DNA from: an uncultured bacterium
Lineage (GTDB): Bacteria > Hydrogenedentota > Hydrogenedentia > Hydrogenedentales > CAILVY01
Assembly (NCBI GenBank): GCA_937951485.1
Contig: CALEDJ010000051.1
Location: 62,001 to 126,000, forward strand
Length of the DNA stretch: 64,000 bases
Reading direction: 5' to 3'
Shown: positions 44,229-53,654 of the stretch, one piece after another
How the letters are laid out: the number at the start of each line of letters is the position of its first letter
Position numbering within the stretch: position 1 is the first letter of the stretch
Notes under the pieces: generated by a model
Databases searched by the model: none
The model's input: only the letters and a program-made list of their open reading frames with translations
Told to the model about the DNA's origin: nothing
Made by a program: the position numbers and the translations under genes

Positions 44229-45825
44229 GCGGCAACCCCTCCATGCCCGCACGGAGAGGCGATTTCTCCTCCCATGCCCGCTGCAACTGGTCCACGTCGA
44301 ATTTCTTGCGGAAAAACAGATTGTCCACCCCGTAGGCGATGTTGCCGGTCTGCCAGTCCATGAACCCATCGAGGCTGATCCCGCCGTTAAGATACAACTC
44401 GATGAGCCGCCGCTGAATTTCCGCGAATTTCAGGTCGAAGGTGAAGACCCACTTGGTGGTGGTATAGCGCCGTTCCAGGATTTCCTCGAAGGGTTTCAGC
44501 GCCGGGGCGACCGGCACCCCCACGATATTCGGCAGGAAACACTCGTACTCGTTGACAATGCGCGCATATTGTTCCGGCACACACAGGAACTGCAGAAACT
44601 GGATCACGCGCTTGAGCCGCTCCGAAGTCGCCATGCGCTCCTCGAAGGGCATGTCCGGCGGCGTGTCGCTCACCGCGCTGTTGGTCACTTCAAACTGCAC
44701 TGCCGCGCCGCCGATGACACACATCGGCGTCTCCGACGCGTAGGGGCTCGTGTTTTTCGTGAACTGCGGCAGGTAGAACACGCCCCAGTCGAAACCGAGG
44801 TGGCGGTCCGCCTTGAGCCGGTACAGGAACCAACTGCCGTTCCAGACCATGGCCGCCTTGCGTGTGACAAATTCCCGCACGAGGTCCACCGTCGCGATGT
44901 TCTGGTTGGTGTACTGGCGCAGTTCCTTCATGATGCGCCACACCTCCATGTAGCGGGGATCATCTTTCGTGAAGAAACCCTGCCGGAACAAAAAGGAGAT
45001 TTCAAAGTCGTCGAGGTAGCCCTGCAGATAGGGTTCGCGCGAAGGGTCCTGATACAGGTCAATGCCCGGAAGAATCGCATAATAGAGTTGATCAAAGAAG
45101 AGGTCGGTGCACCAGTCATTGAACAACTCCGAGTGCATCAACAGCGGCGTGTGCCCGGCATCCTTGAGTTTCTTCAGCATCACCATAAACTCATCCCAGT
45201 CCTTTGGCACATCCACCCCCGCCTCCTGGAAAATGGTTTTGTTGTAGAAAACGCCCGTTTCCACCATGTCATAACTCAGGCAGTAATTCTTGCCGTCCGG
45301 CGCGGCCTTGCCCCGGCTGATCGCCTGATACTTGAACATGTCCCACCACTGGTGATAGCCGGGCGCGTCGGGGGCGCCCTGTTCGCGGATGAATTCGTTG
45401 GGCGCTTCCAGGAAAGGGTCCAGGGGCACGTACCAGTTCTTCTGCACGTCAATCCAGACATCCTCGACGTTGACGTTGATGATGTCCGGGGCCTGCCCGC
45501 TGCTCAGCAGTGAGACCAGGTATTCGCGCACGCCGGGCACCGTCAGCACTTCGATGCGCGTGTCGGGGAATCGCCGCTCGAAATCCTCGATGACATCGCT
45601 CAGCCCGCGCAGCGGGTCGCCGATGCCGAACGGCACCGAACCCGGCATGTACTGCTGCCCCGGGCTGACTCTAATCACGAAGCGCACCTCGTCGCCATAG
45701 GTGCGCCGCCCGGAACCCGGCGTCTCGCGGTCCGACGCCGGGGGCAACAAGGCCCAGCCGGACACGGCGAGAATCACCGCCAGTGACGCCGCCCGCAGGA
45801 CCGACCGAAAAGAGACATGTTTCAC
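44218..45825 (-). CDS. Extracellular solute-binding protein, family 1
   Basis: 535 residues. A signal peptide (residues 1-30) is followed by a binding-protein fold: SDVIEDFERRFPDTRIEVLTVPG and APDIINVNVEDVWID are the early strands, PKDWDEFMVMLKKLKDAGHTPL the hinge region, and AAMVWNGSWFLYRL the central segment. It is longer than typical maltose-binding proteins (about 400 residues). There is no lipobox cysteine at the end of the signal sequence. First gene of a three-gene importer operon; the sugar is unknown, although the adjacent sulfatase and sugar kinase suggest a carbohydrate. Confidence 0.88.
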   Translation of the reverse strand: MKHVSFRSVLRAASLAVILAVSGWALLPPASDRETPGSGRRTYGDEVRFVIRVSPGQQYMPGSVPFGIGDPLRGLSDVIEDFERRFPDTRIEVLTVPGVREYLVSLLSSGQAPDIINVNVEDVWIDVQKNWYVPLDPFLEAPNEFIREQGAPDAPGYHQWWDMFKYQAISRGKAAPDGKNYCLSYDMVETGVFYNKTIFQEAGVDVPKDWDEFMVMLKKLKDAGHTPLLMHSELFNDWCTDLFFDQLYYAILPGIDLYQDPSREPYLQGYLDDFEISFLFRQGFFTKDDPRYMEVWRIMKELRQYTNQNIATVDLVREFVTRKAAMVWNGSWFLYRLKADRHLGFDWGVFYLPQFTKNTSPYASETPMCVIGGAAVQFEVTNSAVSDTPPDMPFEERMATSERLKRVIQFLQFLCVPEQYARIVNEYECFLPNIVGVPVAPALKPFEEILERRYTTTKWVFTFDLKFAEIQRRLIELYLNGGISLDGFMDWQTGNIAYGVDNLFFRKKFDVDQLQRAWEEKSPLRAGMEGLPHGD

Positions 45826-46092
45826 CCGTCTGTTCCCTGGGATCCTTCGCCACCCCCGGCATGGCCAGCGCCGCCGGGGATGCGTCTACTCTACTGCGAA
45901 TAGCCCCCTGAATCAAACCTGCCGCAACAGCGGCCGTTACGGCGACAGAACGTCAAAGAACGCCAAAAATGACAACGCACGAAAAAGCCCCGCGAATACA
46001 TCACTGAAAGAAAGTATGCGCAATGGAGACCACGCAGGAAAGCGCCAGGGAACTCATCTTGTCACAATGGGGTTGAACTGCCCGGAAGGGAC

Positions 46093-46147
46093 GGCGCATT
46101 GTAAACGCCGCAAGGCGTTTGACCATTTCTATCGAAGTCGGCGCATT
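46093..46147 (+). promoter_or_regulatory. Hairpin and direct repeats upstream of the sulfatase gene
   Basis: A perfect hairpin AAACGCC-GCAA-GGCGTTT (46103-46120) runs into TTGACC (46119-46124), a possible -35, and the direct repeat GGCGCATT occurs at 46093-46100 and 46140-46147, the second merging into a TATAAC sequence. The arrangement looks like an operator over a promoter. The TTGACC to TATAAC spacing of 22 is too long, so the exact promoter is uncertain. Confidence 0.35.
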
Positions 46148-46169
46148 ATAACTATGGAGATTTTTTGAA

Positions 46170-47654
46170 ATGCGGGTAAATCGCCGTAAGTTTCTGGCCT
46201 GGGGCGCGGGCAGCGTGGTGGGCATGTCGGCGCTGGGTGCGTTGCGCGGGAATGCCTCGGAAGGCGGCGGGACGGCCAAGCCGCCGAATTTCATCGTCAT
46301 CATGGCGGACGACATCGGCGCGAAGGAACTCTCCTGCTACGGCCACCCCGCGCACCGGACGCCGCATCTGGATGCACTGGCGGCGGGAGGCGTGCAATTC
46401 AACACGGGCTACGCCACGCCCATCTGTCATCCGACGCGGGTGATGATCATGACGGGCCAATACGGCTGCCATAACGGGGTGTACAATTTTGCGGGGCGGC
46501 GGGGCGGTCCGGACCCGGATTCGCCGGTCGAGGATATCGGCGCGAACCACGTGACCTTCGCGGAGGTGCTGAAGCAGCGCGGATACAAAACAGCGCTTGC
46601 GGGAAAATGGCAACTGTCGGGAAGGTTGCCGAACATGATCTACGAGTGCGGTTTTGACGAGTACCTCATCTGGGCGTATCTGAATTATCTCCCCAAGGAC
46701 GCCGTCCACACCGGAGGATTCGAGAACGAATCGAAACCGTCACGCTATTGGCATCCCTGTATTTTGAAGAACGGGGAATATCTGCCGACAAAACCAGACG
46801 ATTACGGGCCGGACCTCTACACGAATTTTCTGATGGATTTCATGAAGCGCCACCGGGAGGAGCCTTTTCTCCTGTATTACCCGATGTGCCTGACCCACGA
46901 TCCGCATGTGCCTACGCCGGATACAATCACCGAAGGGGAGGAACGGTTCAAAAGCGACAAGCGGCATTTCAAAGGGGCCGTAGAATACATGGACAAACTC
47001 GTGGGGCGCATCGTGGCGGCGCTGGAGGAACTCGGCCTGCGCGAAAACACCATCATCCTCTTTACAGGCGACAATGGCACCGGCGGCGACGGCAAAGGCC
47101 AGGCCACGGAACTGGGCGCGCGCGTCCCGATGATCTACAACGGGCCGGGCATCGTGAAACGGCGCGGCCTCAGCCCGGAACTGACCGACCTTTCGGATGT
47201 GCTGCCGACGCTGGCGGATTTCGCAGGCGCACCGCTGCCGGAAAGGGTAATTGACGGCCATTCGCTTGCGCCGTTCCTCCGGGGCGAATCCGAAACAACG
47301 CGGGAGTGGATTTTCTCGTTTATTGCCGACCGGCGCATCCTGCGCACCAAACGATGGCTGCTTGAAGACAACTCCCCGCTGCGCCCAGGAAGACTGTACG
47401 ATTGCGGCGATTCGCGCGACGGCACGGGTTATCGCGATGTGACGGACAGCGAGGACCCCGAAGTGGCGGCGGCGCGGGATTATTTCAAGGGACTGCTCGC
47501 GGGATTGCCTGCGCCCATATTGCCCGAGGACGGCGATCCGACTGCGATCAAGCCGGAGCGCGCGGCGACCCGCGAACAACGGCAAATCCGAAGGGAATCG
47601 AGACCGCCAAGGGCAAACCGGAGAAAAGCAGGGGGTGAATCCGCGCCCGAGTGA
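46170..47654 (+). CDS. Tat-exported sulfatase (S1-type)
   Basis: 494 residues. The N-terminus has a Tat-like NRRKFLAWG motif and hydrophobic stretch (residues 1-30). PNFIVIMADDIGAKELSCYG gives the calcium-binding Asp47 and Asp48; the activation motif C-x-P-x-R is CHPTR at 86-90, so Cys86 must be changed to formylglycine; GKWQL and TGDNGTGGDG follow at the usual places. It hydrolyses sulfate esters, probably on polysaccharide. The C-terminal 40 residues are Arg-rich and lie outside the fold. No formylglycine-generating enzyme or anSME is in the window. Divergent from the sugar ABC importer, upstream of a sugar kinase. Confidence 0.93.
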   Translation: MRVNRRKFLAWGAGSVVGMSALGALRGNASEGGGTAKPPNFIVIMADDIGAKELSCYGHPAHRTPHLDALAAGGVQFNTGYATPICHPTRVMIMTGQYGCHNGVYNFAGRRGGPDPDSPVEDIGANHVTFAEVLKQRGYKTALAGKWQLSGRLPNMIYECGFDEYLIWAYLNYLPKDAVHTGGFENESKPSRYWHPCILKNGEYLPTKPDDYGPDLYTNFLMDFMKRHREEPFLLYYPMCLTHDPHVPTPDTITEGEERFKSDKRHFKGAVEYMDKLVGRIVAALEELGLRENTIILFTGDNGTGGDGKGQATELGARVPMIYNGPGIVKRRGLSPELTDLSDVLPTLADFAGAPLPERVIDGHSLAPFLRGESETTREWIFSFIADRRILRTKRWLLEDNSPLRPGRLYDCGDSRDGTGYRDVTDSEDPEVAAARDYFKGLLAGLPAPILPEDGDPTAIKPERAATREQRQIRRESRPPRANRRKAGGESAPE

Positions 47655-47790
47655 GTCATGGATTTTGTCGGACAGGCCGGACGAGTCGGACGAGTCGGAC
47701 GGGGCAGGCGGGTTGGGCGACGCAGGCGGGGGGCGGGCCACATAGACAGGACGGGTGGCGCCGGCGGGGCGGGCGGCGCAGGCAGAACGA
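47655..47790 (+). repeat. GTCGGACGA-type degenerate repeat
   Basis: GGACGAGTCGGACGAGTCGGACGGG and further GGCGGGTTGGGCGACGCAGG units follow the sulfatase stop. Period is near nine bases and it decays to a GGCGG-rich stretch. The inverse motif lies at 32465-32515. The 252 bases to the next gene hold no other gene. Confidence 0.5.
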
Positions 47791-47906
47791 AGATCGCAGT
47801 CTGCCGGGGAATGGGTGGCGCGGCAAAGCGCCTTCCTGCTACACTTTTCGCGATTTCAAACCCAGTAATGGCCTGCTTTCGCCAGGCTAATGCCAGGGGA
47901 TTCTTC

Positions 47907-48836
47907 ATGAACCATCCGCGCATCGTGGTCATCGGCAGCGCCAACATTGACCTGGTCACCCGCGTGCCGCGCGCCCCGAAACCGGGCGAATCGCTGATTG
48001 GCCGTTCCTTCGCCACCATCACCGGCGGGAAGGGCGCGAACCAGGCGGTGGCCGCGGCGCGGTTGGGCGCAAAAACGCTGTTTGCGGGCTGCGTCGGCGC
48101 GGACGCCTTCGGCGCGATGCAGCGGCAGAGCATGTCGGAAGCCGGGGTGGACGTGTCGCGGCTGAAGATGCACCCCTCCGAGCCGACCGGCACGGCGGTC
48201 ATCCTGGTGGCGGACACGGGCGAAAATGTGATTGTGATCACGCCCGCCGCGAATTACGGCCTGACGCCAGAAGACATTGCCGCCTTGGAGCCGGACTTGG
48301 ACGGCGCGGACGCGGTGCTGCTGCAACTGGAGATTCCGCTGGAAACGGTGGAGGCGGCCCTGGCCGCCGCGCGGCGCCGGGGCGTGGTGAGTATCCTGGA
48401 TGCCGGACCCGCCCAGCAGGTTCCGGAACGTTTGGTGGCATGGGCGGACATCGTGTCGCCGAATGAGACCGAGGCGGAGGCAATGACCGGTATCCGCGTG
48501 GAAACACTGGCCGATGCCAGGCGCGCCGCCAGTGCGCTGCGCGCCATGGGCGCGGCGCATGTCGTGCTGAAACTCGGCGCGCGCGGCGCGTATTATCTCG
48601 GCGACCGGGAAATGCACGCGCCCCCGTTTCGCGTGAAGCCGGTGGACACCACCGCGGCCGGAGACGCGTTCACGGCGGCGCTGGCCGCCGCGTGGGGGCG
48701 CATGCCGGTGGAGGCTGCGCTGCGCTTCGCCAATGCCGCGGGCGCGCTCGCGACCACGGTCGCCGGCGCGCAGCCGTCCATGCCGACGCGCGCTGCCGTC
48801 GAAGCGATGCTGCGCGATGGACCGCAGGAAACTTGA
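47907..48836 (+). CDS. Ribokinase-like PfkB sugar kinase
   Basis: 309 residues from ATG 47907 (MNHPRIVVIGSANIDLV); the longer upstream frame is repeat DNA. GGKGANQAVAA at 40-50 is the substrate-side PfkB signature and VDTTAAGDAF holds the catalytic base Asp253; the ATP-binding part is intact. The overall pattern, with NIDL and TGTAVILVADTGEN, fits ribokinase better than fructokinase. It phosphorylates ribose or a related free sugar. The next gene is a ribulose-phosphate epimerase-family enzyme, so the pair looks like a small pentose/hexose catabolic unit. Confidence 0.88.
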   Translation: MNHPRIVVIGSANIDLVTRVPRAPKPGESLIGRSFATITGGKGANQAVAAARLGAKTLFAGCVGADAFGAMQRQSMSEAGVDVSRLKMHPSEPTGTAVILVADTGENVIVITPAANYGLTPEDIAALEPDLDGADAVLLQLEIPLETVEAALAAARRRGVVSILDAGPAQQVPERLVAWADIVSPNETEAEAMTGIRVETLADARRAASALRAMGAAHVVLKLGARGAYYLGDREMHAPPFRVKPVDTTAAGDAFTAALAAAWGRMPVEAALRFANAAGALATTVAGAQPSMPTRAAVEAMLRDGPQET

Positions 48837-48851
48837 GAGGAACAAAAGGTC

Positions 48852-49559
48852 GTGAAGAAATTCATCGCCGCACCGTCCGTCATGTGCGCGGACCTCGGTA
48901 AATTGGAATCGGAATTCCAGGCGCTGGAGGCGGCCGGCGCGGATGAACTGCATTTCGACATCATGGACGGGCACTTCGTGCCGAACATCACGCTGGGTTT
49001 CGATTTCATCCGCCTGGCGCGGCGCTGCTGTTCCCTGCCGTGCACCGCGCATCTCATGGTATTGCACCCCGAGCGCTACATCGAACGTTTTGTGGAAGCC
49101 GGCAGCGCCGTGGTCGTGGTGCATGTCGAGGCATGCCGCCATCCCCACCGGGTGCTGGGGCAAATCCGCGACGCCGGCGCGTCGCCCGGCATCGCCATCA
49201 ACCCCGCCACGCCCCTGACCAAACTGAATCACCTGCTCCCGGAGGTGGACCGCGTGCTGCTCATGACGGTGGACCCGGGCTACGCGGGCCAGACGATTCT
49301 CCCCATAGCCTTCGAGCGCGTGCGCATCCTGCACGAAAATGTCCGCTATCACCGTTACGACCTGAAGATCGAGGTGGACGGCAACGTCAACGTTGAAAAC
49401 GCGGCGCGGTTGGCGCGCTTCGGCGCGGAAATCTTCGTGCTGGGCAGCGCCTCCATCTTCAGAACGCCCGGTACGGATTACACGGAGGCGCTCCCCGCCT
49501 TCCGGGAAGCGGTTGCCCGTGAAAAAACGGGAATCCAGCAATACGAAGCACCGTGTTAG
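48852..49559 (+). CDS. Ribulose-phosphate 3-epimerase family
   Basis: 235 residues starting with GTG 48852, 15 bases after the kinase stop. HFDIMDGHFVPN near residue 34 carries the first Asp and His ligands; HLMVLHPERYIERFVEAG, LMTVDPGYAGQ with the second Asp, EVDGNVNVENA and LGSASIF (phosphate loop) complete the family pattern. EVDGNVN replaces the commoner EVDGG[IV]N. It interconverts D-ribulose 5-phosphate and D-xylulose 5-phosphate, or a hexulose analogue such as allulose 6-phosphate; the sequence alone does not decide. Linked to the ribokinase-like gene. Confidence 0.88.
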   Translation: MKKFIAAPSVMCADLGKLESEFQALEAAGADELHFDIMDGHFVPNITLGFDFIRLARRCCSLPCTAHLMVLHPERYIERFVEAGSAVVVVHVEACRHPHRVLGQIRDAGASPGIAINPATPLTKLNHLLPEVDRVLLMTVDPGYAGQTILPIAFERVRILHENVRYHRYDLKIEVDGNVNVENAARLARFGAEIFVLGSASIFRTPGTDYTEALPAFREAVAREKTGIQQYEAPC

Positions 49560-49579
49560 CCGATCACGAAAGTAGTCCG

Positions 49580-52411
49580 ATGTCTGCGCTTAATTCGGAA
49601 AAACTTCGGCGGGCCACGCAGTGCGAGGTCCGCTGTGATGATCTGACGCGCGTTCTTTACGGAACGGACGCCTCCATCCACCAGATCATGCCGGCGGCGG
49701 TGGCGTTTCCAAAAACGGCGGAGGAGGCGGCGTCGGCGATTGCCGCCGCCATCGGCGAGGGCGTGCCGGTGACGCCGCGCGGCGCGGGCACGGGCCTGTG
49801 CGGCGGTGCAATTGGTTCGGGGCTGGTGGTGGATTTTGCGCGGCACAACCGGCGCATTTGGGACCTGAACGTCGAGGCGCGGACCGTGCGCGTCGGGGCG
49901 GGGGTTGTGCTGGACCAGTTGAACGATTTTCTCCAGCCGCACGGATTGATCTTCGGCCCGGACGTGGCCACAAGTTCCCGCGCGAGCATCGGCGGCATGA
50001 TCGCCAGCGATTCCTCCGGCGCGCGCGCCCCCATCTACGGCACAACGATCATGCACGTGCAATCGCTCGAACTGGTGATGGCCGACGGGCGGGTGGCGGA
50101 AGTCGGCGCGGAAAAGCCGGGGCTTTCAGAAATCACCGACACGGTCCACCCGCTGATCATGGAACACGCCGACGAAATCCGCGAACGCTTCCATGACCGC
50201 ATCTGCAAGCGGTGGCCGGGCTATGGCCTTGACCGCTATCTGCGCGCACCGCGCGACCTCAGCCGGATTCTCGGCGGCAGTGAGGGCACCCTCGCCGGCA
50301 TCTTTTCCGCCGAACTGAATCTCGTGCCGCTGGTGCGCGAAAAGGGACTGGGGCTGATCTTTTTTGATTCGGTGGACGCCGCCATGCAGGCCACGGTGGC
50401 CCTGCAGGAACTCGGCCCGGCGGCGATAGAGCATATTGACGACGTGCTCTTTGACCAGACGCGCGGCCAGATGGCCTTCCGCGCGGCGCGCGATCTGCTC
50501 GAACTGGACGCCAAACCCTGCAAGGCGATCCTGGTCGTCGAGTTCTACGGGCCGGACTACCGGGACAAACTGGCGGCGATGGAACGCCTGCGGCTGGGCA
50601 TGCGCAGCCACATCTGTCGGAACGCGGCGCAAATGCTCCACGTCTGGAACCTGCGCAAGGCGGGACTGTCGCTGCTGACGGGCTGCAAGGGCGCGGCGAA
50701 GCCGGTGGCGGGCGTGGAGGATGTGGCTGTGCCGCCGGAACGGCTGCCGGACTATGTGCGCGGCCTGCGCGAACTGATGCGGCCTTTGGGACTGGAGGCG
50801 TCGTTCTATGGCCACGCCGGGTCGGGCCTGCTGCATGTGCGCCCGGTGATCGATCTGCACCGGGCGGAGGACATCGCGCGCTTCCGCGCGATGGCGGAGG
50901 GCGTGGCGGCGTTGACGCGGGAGTTCAAGGGGTCCTTTACGGCGGAGCACGGCGTGGGCATCGCGCACACGGAATTCGTCGAAGGACAAATCGGCCCGCG
51001 CCTGCTCGGCGTGATGCGGCGCATCAAGGCATGCTTCGATCCCCGGAATGGGATGAATCCCGGGAAAATTTTCGACGATGGGACCTACAAGATTGACAGC
51101 CACCTGCGCCAGGGCGCGGGATCGGCCATTCCGCTGCCCTTCGATCCGGTGATCGCCTTCGCCGCCAAAGACGAGTCTTTCGTGGGGCACCTCGAACAGT
51201 GCAACGGCTGCGGCGGCTGCCGCAAGGACGCACCGACCATGTGCCCGACCTTCATCGCCACCGGCGATGAACTCATGTCCACGCGCGGCCGCGCGAACAT
51301 CATCCGCGCCGTGCTGGAGCGACGCATTGACGCGAACGCGCAGCCGGTCCTCTCCCCAGCGCTCGACGCCGCAATCAGCAATTGCCTTTCCTGCAAAGCG
51401 TGCGCGACGGAATGCCCGTCGAACGTCAACATGGCGCTGTTGAAGGCGGAACTGCTCCACGCGCGCCACCGCTCGCACGGCACGCCGCTCGCGGCGCGCA
51501 TCATCAGCCGCGTGGACCTGCTGGGCGCGCTGGCCTGCCTGACACCACGCCTCGCCAATGCGGGTCTGAAATGGAGATGGCTCCGTTGGCTGATGGAGAA
51601 AACGCTGGGCATCGCCGCGCAGCGGCCCCTGCCGCCCTATGCGCGGGAACGCTTCGACGTGTGGTTCCGGCGGCGGCCCAAGCCGAAGCCGGGCGGACGG
51701 GGACGGGTGCTCCTGTGGGATGACTGCTTTGTACGCTATAACGAGCCGGAAATCGGCATCGCGGCGGTGCGCGTGCTGGAAGCGGCGGGCTATGAAGTGC
51801 GCCTGCCGGAAGGACGCGCCTGTTGCGGGCGGCCAGCATTCAGTATGGGGCGACTGGACGTTGCCTCGGCGATGGGAAAGCGTAACATGGCCGCGCTGAA
51901 AGACAACCGCGATCCCATCGTGTTTCTCGAACCCTCCTGCTATTCCATGTTCCACGAGGATTACCGCGAACTGCGCGTGCCCGGCGCGGAAGACGCCGCC
52001 GCGCATGCCGTGCTTTTCGAGACCTTCATGGACCGTGCGCTGGCGGAAACGCCCGACGCGCCGGCCTTCTCCGAAATGCCGGGGCTGACCGCCATCCACG
52101 CGCATTGCCACGTCAAGGCGCTGCTGGATGTATCCGTCTTGAAACGGCTGGCCGATCGCATCCCGAACAATACGGCGCGCCTCCTCGACACCGGCTGCTG
52201 CGGCATGGCGGGCGCCTTCGGCGCGACGGCGTCGAAGTACGACCTGTCGTTGCAGGTGGCGCAGCCGTTGATCGAAAAAATTGATGCGTTGCCGCACGGC
52301 GCGCGGCTGGTGGCGTCGGGGACCAGTTGCCGCCACCAGATCGAGCACCTTACCGCGGCGAGGCCGCTGCACATGGCGGAGTTGCTGGCCCAGGCGCTGG
52401 AAGGAAAATGA
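49580..52411 (+). CDS. FAD-linked oxidase fused to Fe-S CCG-domain protein (glycolate/D-lactate type)
   Basis: 943 residues from ATG 49580 (MSALNSEKL); an in-frame GTG at 49553 overlapping the previous stop would add nine residues. Residues 30-260 are the FAD-binding domain with VTPRGAGTGLCGGA; 270-520 the C-terminal oxidase domain ending HGVGIAHTEF; 545-640 two [4Fe-4S] motifs (CNGCGGC...CP and CLSCKACATECP); 690-940 two CCG domains (RACCGRPAFSMG, TGCCGMAGAFG). The order matches GlcD-GlcF or Dld-type membrane-associated dehydrogenases that oxidise 2-hydroxyacids (glycolate, D-lactate, 2-hydroxyglutarate). The first Fe-S motif has an eight-residue gap before its last Cys. Substrate is not determined. 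Confidence 0.92.
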   Translation: MSALNSEKLRRATQCEVRCDDLTRVLYGTDASIHQIMPAAVAFPKTAEEAASAIAAAIGEGVPVTPRGAGTGLCGGAIGSGLVVDFARHNRRIWDLNVEARTVRVGAGVVLDQLNDFLQPHGLIFGPDVATSSRASIGGMIASDSSGARAPIYGTTIMHVQSLELVMADGRVAEVGAEKPGLSEITDTVHPLIMEHADEIRERFHDRICKRWPGYGLDRYLRAPRDLSRILGGSEGTLAGIFSAELNLVPLVREKGLGLIFFDSVDAAMQATVALQELGPAAIEHIDDVLFDQTRGQMAFRAARDLLELDAKPCKAILVVEFYGPDYRDKLAAMERLRLGMRSHICRNAAQMLHVWNLRKAGLSLLTGCKGAAKPVAGVEDVAVPPERLPDYVRGLRELMRPLGLEASFYGHAGSGLLHVRPVIDLHRAEDIARFRAMAEGVAALTREFKGSFTAEHGVGIAHTEFVEGQIGPRLLGVMRRIKACFDPRNGMNPGKIFDDGTYKIDSHLRQGAGSAIPLPFDPVIAFAAKDESFVGHLEQCNGCGGCRKDAPTMCPTFIATGDELMSTRGRANIIRAVLERRIDANAQPVLSPALDAAISNCLSCKACATECPSNVNMALLKAELLHARHRSHGTPLAARIISRVDLLGALACLTPRLANAGLKWRWLRWLMEKTLGIAAQRPLPPYARERFDVWFRRRPKPKPGGRGRVLLWDDCFVRYNEPEIGIAAVRVLEAAGYEVRLPEGRACCGRPAFSMGRLDVASAMGKRNMAALKDNRDPIVFLEPSCYSMFHEDYRELRVPGAEDAAAHAVLFETFMDRALAETPDAPAFSEMPGLTAIHAHCHVKALLDVSVLKRLADRIPNNTARLLDTGCCGMAGAFGATASKYDLSLQVAQPLIEKIDALPHGARLVASGTSCRHQIEHLTAARPLHMAELLAQALEGK

Positions 52412-53445
52412 CCGGCATGAAAGGCTGCCTCAGGAGGATCGCCGTGGGATTTCTTGTATTGCTGTTCGGTCCGCCGCTGGCGCTGGCGGTCTTTGTATGC
52501 GTCATGGCGCTGTTCAATGCGCGCACAGGCGCGCCCACGGACTACGCGCGCAGCGCCGCGCTGGCGAACCCGCCGCCGCCCCTCGCGGAACCGGTCACGA
52601 TCAAGGTGGTGACCTGGAACATCGCCGATGCCTATCTCTTCACGGGGAACCGCCGCGAACGCATGGTCGGCGTGGCGGAAAAACTGATCGAACTCGACCC
52701 GGATATCGTCGGCATTCAGGAAGCGTTCATCCAAAAAGACCGCGAGTTGCTCATCGAGCGGTTGAAACCCTCGAGATTGCATCACCACGCGATTTATCCG
52801 GCGGCGACAGTGGGCAACGGCCTGCTCATTCTCAGCGCCCACCCCATCCGCGAGGTTTTCTTTCACCGCTTTGAGCAGAGCAATCCCTGGTATAAATTGT
52901 GGGAGGGCGACTGGTGGGCGGGCAAGGGCGTCGGCCTGGCGCGCGTCGAATGGCCCTGCGGCGCACTGGTGGATTTTTACAACACACATGCGCAGGCCGG
53001 ACGCGGCCACCCCACGGGATACCGCGGGGTGCGTTCCGTGCAGATGGCCGGTTTGGCACGGTTCGTGAATGAAACGAGAAGCGCGTCCGGCCTGGCTTTT
53101 GTGGTCGGCGACTTCAACACCCGCCTCGGGCATCCCGACATGCAGATCGCAATCGAACAGGCGCACCTCGAACGCCTGATGACCATTGATTCCGACATTG
53201 ACCATATCTTCGGCGCGAGAGACCCACGTTACCGCTTTGAAACCCTGGAGACCGTGGTCATCGAGGGAACTGTGCAGGGTTCGCGGCCTGTGTTCTTCCT
53301 CAGCCGCGCGCCCACGCCGCGCGAAATCCTCGGCCAGGTCATCGGTCCGGCTGAAGTGACCCCGTTGAGCGACCACACTGGCTACATGTCCATCATCCGG
53401 GTGTCGCCGGTGACGGCGCCCGAACAGGAAAAAGACGGGGCGTGA
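52408..53445 (+). CDS. Endonuclease/exonuclease/phosphatase-fold protein, sphingomyelinase-like (paralog 1)
   Basis: 345 residues from ATG 52408, which overlaps the previous stop as ATGA; an ATG nine bases on is possible. A membrane segment covers about residues 10-35 and is an uncleaved anchor or signal. The EEP fold shows TWNIADAYL, DIVGIQEAF with the catalytic Glu, VGNGLLILSAHPI, VDFYNTHAQAG, VVGDFNTR and a final SDHTGYMS with the Asp-His pair. The same active-site set occurs in bacterial and neutral sphingomyelinases and in DNase I. It is about half identical to the gene at 53655, so one is a tandem duplicate. Substrate unproven. Confidence 0.82.
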   Translation: MTGMKGCLRRIAVGFLVLLFGPPLALAVFVCVMALFNARTGAPTDYARSAALANPPPPLAEPVTIKVVTWNIADAYLFTGNRRERMVGVAEKLIELDPDIVGIQEAFIQKDRELLIERLKPSRLHHHAIYPAATVGNGLLILSAHPIREVFFHRFEQSNPWYKLWEGDWWAGKGVGLARVEWPCGALVDFYNTHAQAGRGHPTGYRGVRSVQMAGLARFVNETRSASGLAFVVGDFNTRLGHPDMQIAIEQAHLERLMTIDSDIDHIFGARDPRYRFETLETVVIEGTVQGSRPVFFLSRAPTPREILGQVIGPAEVTPLSDHTGYMSIIRVSPVTAPEQEKDGA

Positions 53446-53534
53446 TGGTAAGATTTCAACGGAATCGCATAGATGGTCGGGCGTATTATGTGGTCTTTTA
53501 CATCCCCCGGAGCGTCTTCCGCCCAGTACGTGGC

Positions 53535-53592
53535 GGCGCGAAGCGCCGGGGATATCCCCCTTGGAAGGGGGTGGCGCGAAGCGCCGGGGGAT
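53535..53592. repeat. GGCGCGAAGCGCCGGGG direct and inverted repeat
   Basis: GGCGCGAAGCGCCGGGGAT (53535-53553) is repeated at 53573-53592, and the 16 bases between (CCCCCTTGGAAGGGGG) form a hairpin. It lies between the two paralogous phosphodiesterase genes. Similar CCCCCTTGGAAGGGGG palindromes are common short interspersed repeats in environmental genomes. Confidence 0.5.
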
Positions 53593-53654
53593 GTTTGGCC
53601 CTCGTTGCACCGCTCCTGCAGCGCAACGCAGCATGTTGAAAAAAGGAGAACACG

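Noticed and set aside
50126-52372. 748-codon antisense frame across the FAD/Fe-S oxidase gene
   Set aside because: Composition is Arg/His-rich like other shadows and it opposes intact cluster motifs.
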